This document shows positions 22,901-34,900 of a stretch of 64,000 bases of DNA, one piece after another. Origin of the DNA: Hofstenia miamia (taxonomy: Eukaryota > Xenacoelomorpha > Acoela); assembly GCA_004352715.1 (NCBI GenBank), contig SCFE01000100.1, forward strand, positions 1,060,177-1,124,176. The letters run 5' to 3'. Both the position numbers and the translations under genes were made by a program. The number at the start of each line of letters is the position of its first letter. Within the stretch, counting starts at the first letter, position 1. The notes beneath the pieces are model-generated. The model saw only the letters and a list, made by a program, of their open reading frames with translations. It ran no database searches and was not told the origin of the DNA.

Positions 22901-25900
22901 TAGATTTCAATATTTCTTAACAGGATAAAATCTTTCACAAATGCTGACAAATCGGATTGTTAAGAAAAAGTAACACTAGTGGAAATAGGGTTTAAGAAAC
23001 TTGACCTAAATTTTAGAAAACAATTTAGGACAAAAGAAATTAGGTTTTATATTCAATCGGAGTGTTTTAAAAATGTAGATGTGTCAATAAATTCAGATGT
23101 TCATGTTTCTTACTTTAATTTGTATTTTCAACTTCTCTAGCAGTCGAAAGAACCAAGGCAATGGCATACGCTATTTTATTTTCAATTCACTGCATTGACT
23201 CATCTCATGTTTTATATTCGAATTTACGATGTATGATGGGATGGAATAACGACATTTTATGATTCTCGTAAAAGAAACCATAACTAATGTTATAAAATCA
23301 ACTTTAGAAACCTCTTATTATTATTGATTGCAAAGGATGAGTTGTCTTAGAACCTTTTCTTAGCTTCCTATATTCAATTTCCTTTAGCTGAAAAAACGTT
23401 TAACGCAATTTTGTTAATTGTACTAATTTACAAATGCAACGACTCGATCTTAAATCTACAAAAAATGCAGCAAAAAAATTTGTTTAATACTTGTCTACGT
23501 CGTATATGCTTGTTTGTTTTTTATACATATTGCAACATATTTGTTTCAGCCAAACAGTAAGCCCTTTTTGTAAATATTTTCCCGTTATGGAAATCGAAAA
23601 ATTTGTGAGAAAGTCTTACCTTTTAATAAGATATAAACGATATTTTGAAGTGTGTAAAAAGTAGTAATCTTGTTGCTTAGGTTGAAAAGATTTAATTTTA
23701 GCAAAAAGAAAATTCAAATTCTTTACAATACTCTGGTTTTATGTACTTTGACTTATTGCTTTTAATTATTTATTAAATGGCGGTCGATAAAGTCTAGAGG
23801 AAAGCTTTGCGTCTTGGAATTGTTTTTCATTATATGCAATAACAGATATTATCTGCAATTACGATAGTAAACTTTCAATCAGATCATATGTACAGATAAT
23901 AATGTTTTTACATCAGAAATTCCAAAAAGATTTTCCACACTGTGATGTACACTTGTGCTATCGATTACCACCTGTAGTGGAAATTGGGTTCTGAGTTAGA
24001 ATTTCATTTATTCCCAAATATGATTTGGAGGAATTATTGAAATGAACTTCCTAACATTATTTTTCTAAATGGAAGTTTCTCTGTTTTCAAATTAATAGTT
24101 GTCATTTATTATTATTACTATTATTATTAAGTTCTGCAATTTTAACATCCATGAAAAAAGTTGGAAAAAGTGTGCCTTCTCTAAGTATTCATTAAGGCCA
24201 GTTGTGTCCTTGACCAAATATTAATTGAGAAATAAATGAATTTGTCATTTTGAGGTCGATTTTGCAAGTTCAGTATATTATACAATACGATAGTTAATGT
24301 TATCAAATCAATCGGTTCCTTTATCAGAAGCATTGAATACACACTGACATTTTGGCAAGTTTTGCTATTTCGTTCTCTGTAGTCTAGAAATACATTTATT
24401 TGTTTTGAGAAAAGAGAAACCAACTAATGAAAGACATGTAACACATTAAGTTTCCAACAATCACTTAATGGTGATTTTCAAAGTGATTTTAGTCAGCACA
24501 TAAATGCAATCAAAAAATTCCGAATGTTGTTATAAATTATAATTTCAAAAGTAACTAACTTGAGTTTGTTAAAATATTTGTCTTTGCTAAATTTGTTTGG
24601 AAAGTACAGTTTGCTTTATTAATTATACAAGTGTTAATGAACTCTGTTACTAGGTTAAAACTTTACAAGATTTCTTCATGGAAGATGATGTTTTCATAGC
24701 ATGTGGTCGGGAGAAACTTCAATTATTCCAAGATGATTTTGACCTCGATGGTGATTGTAAGTTTCTTTACCTTTAGTTTTATTAGACCTATATAAACAAG
24801 CCTCATTCATAATTTACCAGAATATGGGTACTAAGATTTTATTATTGTCTTTCTTAATTATATGTTAATTATAGTAGTTATATAAACATTGAAGAATTCT
24901 TGCAAGTTTTTATAATGTCTTAACTCGTTATGTTTACAAATTTAAAAACATCTGTGGAATTTGCCAGGCTTAACTAACTTTGGAAGTAAAATTTGCTCCA
25001 TTCAAAATTTATTAAAAAGAATTTCACCTAGATTGATAGGGATTTTGGGAACAAAAAATCCAATTATGTGGGTTTTGTTAATTCCACCAAGTACTCAATT
25101 ACTTCTTTGTGGAAAATCTTGCAATTAAGATCCGTTCCTTTCCTGCCGTTAACCATGATTTAAATATTCACATGGTTTTTCATTCAAACATTAGGCTGCA
25201 GACCATTTGCAATCAGAAGTACAACCACTTTTAAAAGGAATTTCATTAAAAAATAATATTATCAAAAATCTACGCACTGGCATTAATCAGTCATGATATT
25301 AATTTCTCTTGTATAGATATAGAGCATAAGAAATCTATTTGCAGGAAAACTTTATTCACACAACTTGTAACAAAAAAATTCATGATCACTTTTCGATCCT
25401 TGAAAGCCAATTTTTTATATGGGCATTTTTCTTTTATTCCACTTGCTTTTGGAATGAACGTACGAGTCTTGATATGAAGGCAACATATTATGGCAGTTTT
25501 GTTTTTGATCAAGCAGATTTTTTAGTATTCAAGAGGGAAATACATAGGTCAAATGAAAAATGCTGAATTACAATAATTTAGTTTTAGAATGGAGATTAAG
25601 TAAACTAAATTTCTGTTTTTATAGTAGCAAAGTTAATGACTCACAACATAATTTTTCAACCAATTTTAATTTAATACCTTAGCTAATAGCAGTTTGGAAT
25701 GAAATTATCGCTCAATAAGCTCATTTTATATCATATTAACATCGACGATTTTTTTCTAACTGAATAGATTTTTAATAATACTTAATTTTCTATGCATTTG
25801 TATTAAGTGGGAATACTTGAAGCGAAGGTCCGTGTGAAATAACAATTTGCTTTAAAGTAAGTGTTAATAAATTTTCATATTGTCACCACTTGTCAACATG

Positions 25901-27211
25901 TATTTACCTATATTTAAAATACTTTGATCATGTGACTCTATTAATTCACTGAATAGGCTTAGACATAAATTACTGTAAGCCAAATACTCAGAATTTCGCA
26001 ATAGAAGCGCTGATTGTGCGCTCTCTAGAACAACTCATCTGGACACTTCCACGTGGATTTAATCAGTGAAGCTAATTTTTATTAAACGTACACAAATCAT
26101 AGTCTTTGAATTAGCATGTCATATATTTTGAAAATGTTCATGAATAACAAATTTATTATTTATTAGTCATATACTGTGGTTTCACGTTTGTATTTGAAAA
26201 TAGTCTACTACACATTTTAAAAGTGTAATAATCAAAATCAACACATTTCACAGGTACATGTACATGAATATTTGAATGACACTGCACACATCTACAACTT
26301 TATCCAATTTTTCTGTTTGTGTGAACATAGTTATAGTGTGTAAGCTAATAATTTTTTAGTTAACTAAATAGTAGGATGAATAACCTGCTGCTTCTTAATT
26401 TTGAATCTTTACCGTTAATATAAACACTAAAATATACTCCGCCCTAAATTTTTTTTAAATTTATATATTTGGATGTATGAGGTTGCATCCAATCAAAATA
26501 TATATTGCAACAAATTTCCTACTGCATATTGTATCAAAATACCACCCAGGAAACACTTCAGACAGTAAGTTGATCATGCAAAATTAAGCTAATCACTTAA
26601 ACCTGCCAATTACGACTTGATCATAAAAAGATCACTGATTGACTCCACAACACAAAATAAATTGTAAATGAATAGGCGTAGCGCTCCAAAATAACTACAC
26701 TGTCAAAATTTGGATACAATATCTAAATGCACCGATGGAGAGCCAACTCTGAATGTGTAATTTCAGAGATGGATATGTTCCAAAAATGTAGGGAAAAGTC
26801 CAGACCGACCCAAAAAACTCTAAGACCTGCCTGTTCCCAGTCTCCCCATTAGTATTAATGCGAAGTTGGCCCATTTCAGGCCATCATTGTGACCCTTGTC
26901 AAAAAAACTTCTTCATTTTTTTAGTATGCCATACAAATATTGCGCATAATAGAAATTTATAATATAAATCGCAAATTGATATTGAAAAACCTAAATAGAT
27001 TTTTAGAATAATATAAGATTCGAATATAAAATTTCAAAATATAAACTTGATTTATATATATATATATATATATNNNNNNNNNNNNNNNNNNNNNNNNNNN
27101 NNNNNNNNNNNNNNNNNNNNNNNNNNNNNNNNNNNNNNNNNNNNNNNNNNNNNNNNNNNNNNNNNNNNNNNNNNNNNNNNNNNNNNNNNNNNNNNNNNNN
27201 NNNNNNNNNNG

Positions 27212-27249
<38 letters not shown>

Positions 27250-28868
27250 TCTGGTGGAACATTTAGTCAAATGGCATTTGCTGGTCCCAGTCGCCTGGCA
27301 CAAAATATTTCAATAGGCCTGGGACTAACATGAAGCCTACCTTAATGTTGAAAGTGAAAGAAGAGATAATTTTTTATCCAGTGGTACTTTCACACTTGAG
27401 ATGCTCTAATTATTTAGTGAATGTTTAAAAATTGCAAAAATGCTTGGGTTGTTTAGTGCTTAGAAAAAAATAATAATGTCTGCATATCAAATCGCTTTAA
27501 AAACACTTTCCACTTTGTATGATAGAAAGGGATTGAAAATAACGTTATTGATTGAATGAATGATTGCATATTGAATGCATGATAATTTTTAAATGTTACA
27601 AAATAGCTGTTTTTCAACATTAATATAAGCTTGAATTGCAAAATTGAAAATTACATTTGCCTAATTTCATTACATAAAAGACAAAGCCATCAATCTATAC
27701 TTAGATTTTGTAAATATTTATACTCTCTGTCATTTTTACAATCTTTAACCATAACATACAAACTTCTGTAAATTACAGTATGTTGTGTTGAAGATCTATA
27801 AACAAAATTTGACTCATTTTCTAAAGAAGTGAATACAAACTATTTACATATAAATTTTGTTGTCACTTCACCCCAACTCCGGTTGTTTGGTTATTTACTC
27901 TTAAATATAGCTGGTTTTTATAATTTGTAATTAAGTTCAAGTCTGAACAAACTACTCCTATCCAATTCAACAATTTTTTCTAAGAAATGAAATGTCATTC
28001 TCATGCAAAATAGATTTAAAAATTTCTTTGTTAAAATTCCATTTATCTCTTAATACACACCGTTGGTGATGATGTCAATAGCACTTGTGCCTCCAGTGAA
28101 TTCGGTAAAGACAAACGCGCAGTGCTTCATTGAAAAAAATTATGCAGGGAATCATATTCATCCGAATTTCTTATTAATAATTCTGAATATAAACATATAT
28201 ATAGTATATGCATATACATGTATATGATCAAGGCACTGCACATTTCAATAAAAAATCAATAAGTTCCTTCAAATGTTTGCAGCAACGAAATAACAAGTTA
28301 CCTAAGCTGTTTACTTCACTATCTTTTTCAAAAAAGCTTCACTATTTTGAAAAAGATAGTGAGGTAAACAATCTTTTTCAAAAAAGCTGCTCTTAACTGA
28401 GTACACAGAAATTTTCAGAGTAAATATTGTATCAAAATAATTTATAATTAATCAATAAAGTTGAAAAACCAATACAATCAAAATAAATTTACTTTAATTT
28501 GATTGGCTCAATATTAGAGTCATTGAAGTGGTTGTTTGCATGACACGCATGCACATTAGACTATTGCTACCAAGAAATTCAGCCGCACATCATGATAAAA
28601 TTGAAAAATTTCCATGCAGTCATATATTGCTTAGTAAGTTTATCAAATTCTCTCACCTTGAGATATTTACATTAGAGATAAATATAAATTATTTTCTGTC
28701 TTTTTATATCTTAAACCATTTGATTCTAAATATAATTCTAAATTACGACATTGATATAAAGAATTTGATATTATTAAAAATTATCTTTAAACATTTTTCA
28801 TTAAAAATCTCATAAATATAATCTGCATTTTAGATTTTTTTAACTGGAATTAGTGAAATTGTTAAATA

Positions 28869-28916
<48 letters not shown>

Positions 28917-31900
28917 GTATGTATTTGTATCTGTACAATATATACAGTCCAAATTTATTATCGATATTTTGCTACACCTTCAACAGTTAATTTACCTTTA
29001 ATTTTTGATAACAAAATTGCATTAAGTCACTTATCAATATGAACTCTGATTTAGATGACAAAACTTCTTGAATTAGTAAATACAGCTGAATTGCTTTGCA
29101 ATTCACGCATTTCATCTTTTCTCATCGTAATTGCTTAATTATTTCCAGTACACTAAGGAAGTAGGCTACTTAGGGTAATTTTCGGGTATGATAAACTACA
29201 AAAAAACAATATTTTGTACTTATTTGTTTGCAATTCACGTACATTTTTATATTGAGTATTTTGAGTATTTGTTGCCTTCTCCGAGTCTGGTCAGGTCAGG
29301 GAGGTGGATCGATGGTCTCCGACTATTAGCAGGAGTAGGTGAGGAAATCAATAGTCAGCAGGGTCGAATTCGGGTCGGACAGCATGTCAATATATATGTA
29401 TAGGACTATATATGTATACATGTATGTAACTCGTAATAGAATGTATTCTATGAAATTGAAAATTATTGTCTAATTCAAGCCATTGGCTACTCAATTTTCT
29501 TTGAAATGAATTATAGAATCAGTGAATTGATTCCGTTTAAATTTTTGCATTAATCTTTTGCAATTTTGCTTTGTGTGTAATGTGTTTATAGGATAAATTA
29601 TTTGTTTACTTGGAACATTAGTCAGTCACTGTTAGGAATAAATATGCATTTGCCAATGTCCTTGCTATACAATAGCTGATATTATGTTACGTTTATTTGC
29701 CCATGAATTCATTAGAGTGATTACGGGAGAGATTACTCATCGACTTATTCATTCCCAATAATATCACAGTCTTGATAACGTTGAGCCAACTGTCTGCTTC
29801 AAGCAAAAGGAATTCGAATGGATTACTGCCTTGAAGTAATGTAAACATGGAAATGTTCTGAAAATTTACGAAATTTATGTGCCTTTACCAAATGATTATG
29901 TTTATTGTAATTTCTCAATGTCATATACATTTAAAGTATGAACTGAAAACAATTGATAGATCTTTAAAATACTACTATTACTAATGTTTAGCATAATTTA
30001 AATCATTGCACGTGTCATTCATAGAACTACCAATTAAGACATTAAGACATTTAATATAAGCTAAAGATACAACTCTATTCACACTTCGATTACATTTAAC
30101 AAAAAATATCCTTGAAAGTTTTCATTAAGTATTTGCGATGAAGCTGTCATATTTTAATACTGTTTAATTCAATATTAATGATGACATCAAAATACAATCT
30201 CATTTTTGTGAAACCTACTCCCGGGTTTTCGTATCATAATTATAAATTAGAATGTTATTATAATCCTTTATATGTAAAATATAGTCTTCTTGCTGTTCTT
30301 TATGCTAAAACTGTTTCTTTGCTGTCCCTGGTGAGAGTGCATTTGAAACACCTACCTACATATCAGCGAGTCTTTGTCTGTAACTGATTGTATGACTAAA
30401 CTTAAGACCTATTTGTATGAAAGTCCTACTGGCTTTGAGACAGTTTTCTATATAAATTATAAAAAATATGCGTTAATATTATTATAATAATAATTATCAC
30501 TATTATAATTTTTGCTATTATTGTGCAAATAATTTGAAATCATTTATTTTTAATGTAGTAGTGCTAACTTATATGATTTTTGTATCCATGTATATATATA
30601 TATATATTTTGTCTTTTGAGTGTAAAATCTAGTTTGCAGAACCCTTATTCTTATTATTATTGTTATTAATATTAACATCAATGTTGAAAAGTTGGATATA
30701 TTTATGTAGTAATAACATAATCACGCTTACATTATAATACTAACTGCTGATCCGGCTTTCGATGGATTGTCTTGATGTTTATTTTACATTCCTTTTAAAG
30801 TGATACACATCCTTTGAGCTGATAGCTGAGTGATGAATGATCATAATATCCTTTTTATTTTCTTTGATATTACTCATGTATGAAAATTTTGCAAGAATGG
30901 TAATCTTCCTTTCATTCGCTTTCTTTTTAAATTACTAAATTTTGAAAAAATATTCTGATCAATATTTCTCAAAGGTGTTCTCTTCTGTGACTAAAGCATC
31001 ATGATGAATTCATTATTTCTGCTTCCTTTGCCTCTATTTGCTTCACTACTAGGTTGATTGATTGATAATAGACCAATCGATTATTTTGGCAGGTTATTTT
31101 CCTGTATATTTACATTGAATTCCCTATCAGAATATATTACAACAATTCGAACGTGTTGTCATGTGGATGACAAACCTACACATCGAAGACTAATAAATAC
31201 TAGCAGACTGTAATTCCACACAATGAGTCAGAGCTTTTCTGTCTATATCATTTTAGAAATTTGCTTACGCTGGGCGTCTTCGAGTTGTATTTGTTTATAA
31301 ATTTTGCATTTTAGGCTTATGAATGTGCATAAATAAGAAGAATATATATCTTATAGCAAATATGAATTACCATTTTACAAAATTCATTTGTTCCCTAATG
31401 TTCTATATTTGAATATGGAAATATTTGTATTTTTGATTCTGATCTCTTACCATCTCAGCCTAATACGTACCTACTTAAGTTTGCAGATGACACTACGACA
31501 GCTGTATTAAAAATATTTGTTGAAGATGCACGTAACCTGGAATTTGAAAATATAGGTTGTGTCAAAACTAATGTAAATTTGTTTTGCACGTAATTGAAAA
31601 CTATTAAATAATTGTCTTTGCCAGGTTACTTGGCTTAGTAATGCATTAAATCTATCCTTAGTATTTATGAAAGGAGTTAACATGGATTGAACTATAGTGT
31701 TTATGAAGAAAACGTTTTTCCATTCCATTGGTTCAGTATTTGATATTTTAAAAAATAGTTAATATGCAAATATAGAAATGCAATTAAGTGTACTTTTTTG
31801 CAAATCATCAGTTTCCTTGCTTTAAAAAAATTTAGTTTCAAGAAAATACTACATTTTTGTTTTGCCGCAATTTTAGTATTGATTCAAGTGCTATCTATTT

Positions 31901-34900
31901 AGGTTATAATTTTGTATTTATACACTTATTTTTTATAGTATCAGTTATAAACTAATTTATAGGAAAGGTCTACTCCAGGTTTTCTGAAGGAGTTTCTTAC
32001 CTCCTTTTTGCCTGAAGCTGGTGATATATTAAAGGCTTTGGACTGCTGTTTATATAAAAATATTTGTGTTTTATCATAGTTGTAATTCATTATATATTTA
32101 GTCAGTCGGATGATGCTCACAAGCAAGAGTCCAATAATGGCACGAAAACAATCAGGTGAGTAATATCTAGTAAAAGCAGATTCTCTCTCAATCGTCTTTC
32201 ATTTAATTATCCGTCGGTGGATTTGGGCATCAGGGAATTTTATCTCTGAAATTAGCCTCAAATAAAAAAGGAATTTTCCTCCATTGATTTGTTCGATTTT
32301 TACGGAATTATCTCATCAACCTGCTCATCCGTTACTAAATCGTTTAAAATATCATTTCACATACGCAAATAGTCATCATGAGAATTCTTAAATACTCCTG
32401 AAGTACAGAAATATTGAAACAATTCAGTTAAAATATTTTTGCGGTTTTTTCACCTGAAACAACTTAAATGTTCTTTAATATAAAGAATAAACAAATTATT
32501 GATCCAATATATTTATTGGGATAGATCTGCATGATTTCATGTATAGCTCGTCGATGTTCAAAACCGAATCTACTTTTTGAAAACCTATAGGAAAGCCGGA
32601 AGAGTATGTTTTTTTCAAAACCTTTGTTTTTTTAAATATTTACCTTATTAATTTTGTCATAAATTGCTGTTACTTCGAAAAATGCCAGAATGGGATTTTG
32701 AAAAGAGAGCATTTCATAATTGTGATAACAGTGAAATGCTGATTAAACTAGCAAAATCGTCGTTTGACTAAATGATTTCAATTCAATGTAATATTCCGAA
32801 ATTGTATTTTTCTTCGATCAACTAACTTTGTTCAAATAACTAATGCATAAACCAGAATCAGTTTTTACCTCTGAAATCAAAGACTTTACGAAAGTTTACA
32901 GGAAGCGGAATCAACTCCAATTCGGGAAACATTCCTTAAAAAGAAAAATACATCCATGTTGCTCGCAATTTATTTTGATCAATAACGACTATTTTTTCCA
33001 CGATATAAATAGCGCTTAAGTTTATTCTCATATCTTGTGAAATCCAAGTGCGTTTTCTAACTCGGGTAACAGGAAGGAATCATGAATGAGCATGTATGTT
33101 GATTGTGATTACATAGTTTTGTTTTTAGCTTTGCTATACATATGCTTATAATGAGACTGCACATGAAGTAAAGTTCACGGGTAAAAATGCTGGCTTCTCA
33201 AAGATATTCATCTTTTTAAGAGAGAGTTTATGGAAAACATCAAATTTCTTCGATTTTCTTTGGCAATGTTGTACTAACTATGAACGATGTTTTCAGATAA
33301 TTCGACCAAATTTCTTGGGATATCTTTCTCAACTGCTTCTTTAAGATTAGCCTAGACATTCACTATTGGTTTTAGATCTGGTGAATTAGGAGGCCACTGT
33401 AAAACTGGAATATTGTTATCTTCAAAAAAATTACATCATGCGTGAGAAATGAGGGCTGCACAAAACTTATACTTATCCCAAAGGACAGTGCGCCTAAGCC
33501 ATCCCAGCAATGACTTGGAGCTGCGTCGCTCTGCGGATTCCTGTACCTACAGTACCTACAATAGGGTAAAAAAAGGTGTTGCCATGTGTAATCTTTGCAG
33601 CCCTTTTAATTGAAGTTCAGTCTTAGGTTTCACTCCGGTAATCAGACTCAACACAGATAAGCGCTCTGTGTGCCAGAGGTTGCTAGATGATTTTCACGAT
33701 TAGAGCATTTCTAGGAGTAAGTTTCGGACCTGGATCGTGGTATCACCAACTATTAAGTCTATCGATGGTACAGTAACCCCGACAATAAATTTCATCACAA
33801 CATTGGAGCTGTTCATTTTTCAATTTCCATCTACTATCATTAGGCATCCATAAATTAACAACGCTCTCCAGATAATGACCTTTGGGAAAATTTTACCATG
33901 TTTAACAGGCGGTTTTTTATGCGCTCAATGACTGTCATTTGCCACCGCTGAAAATTCATTTAGTTATAGACAAAAGCCTGATCTTAGACTAGCTGTTACT
34001 GATATTAAGCCAAACATCAATAAACTTACAAATAAATTCCAGTTTCAGGGAGTCATTATTAATTTTGAACTCCACGAATTTTGTGTTGTTTTTAGATCTA
34101 ATATTCTTCTCACTTCAATCTATATATTTACTGTACGTACAAACTTTATCACTTACTTTGCATAATGTAAAACTGTATTTTGCTTTGGTGTTTGGGGTAT
34201 TGTGGGTATAAGAATAAATAGGTCCACGAGTGAGTAAAGGTTGTATGGATCACCGGTTTACATCATTTGAAAACAAATTTCTTCGAATTCGCAAACAAAA
34301 ATTTTCAAAAGTTCGGAAGTAATTTTTTTGCTATACAGTTAGTGGAACAATTATTTTACTGTAAATAATTAACGGTCATTTTAAGTGACCCATTGCACGA
34401 TACGCTGATGGGAGCTTTGTTTTTTAATTGAATCACTGCACGCGGGGCATTTCTTTTATGCATCACTTTACCAGAGGATAGATTTTTGATGTGAATGCGT
34501 GCTTTTAATTTTATAACTTTCCACCTTCAATTTTATTTCGTTCACAAAATCTCATCCTTTACATTAGTAGTTCGTGTATTTTAGTGCCAAACACAAAGTC
34601 TCCAATATTAGTAAGAAAATCTGTGGGAAGCAAATCGCCTATTATGGTATGTCACTTTTCCTATATTTTTGTTAATAAGCAATATTTTTTAAAAATATTT
34701 TGCTTGTTTCATTTCACAGTTTTTGTGAACTTACAATAAAATTGCAAGCATTACACACATAGACTAGTGTTCAGGGACTAAAAGTTTCAGGAATGCCTGG
34801 GATCATGGATTTCGGAGTATTAGTAATAAATTTCATTGATTTCATGAAGGAAGTTTACGTTTTTATACGAATTTTTATTTTTCTAAAATACTTCTTACTA

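Larger units (their letters stand above)
24757..32101 (+). other. Doublecortin intron, 7.3 kb
   Basis: Holds an (AT)n tract with gap (27054-27245), a hairpin (28309-28369), a second (AT)n tract (28868-28914), a degenerate GGGTCGG-type patch (29275-29375) and a LINE RT fragment (31433-31550). No additional doublecortin exon was recognised, but very short exons could be missed. Confidence 0.65.

Noticed and set aside
30310-30480. DCMTKLKTYLYESPTG on the + strand resembles the C-terminal end of some LINE proteins.
   Set aside because: A single short block in AT-rich intron sequence, with no other LINE motif attached. A chance match is likely.
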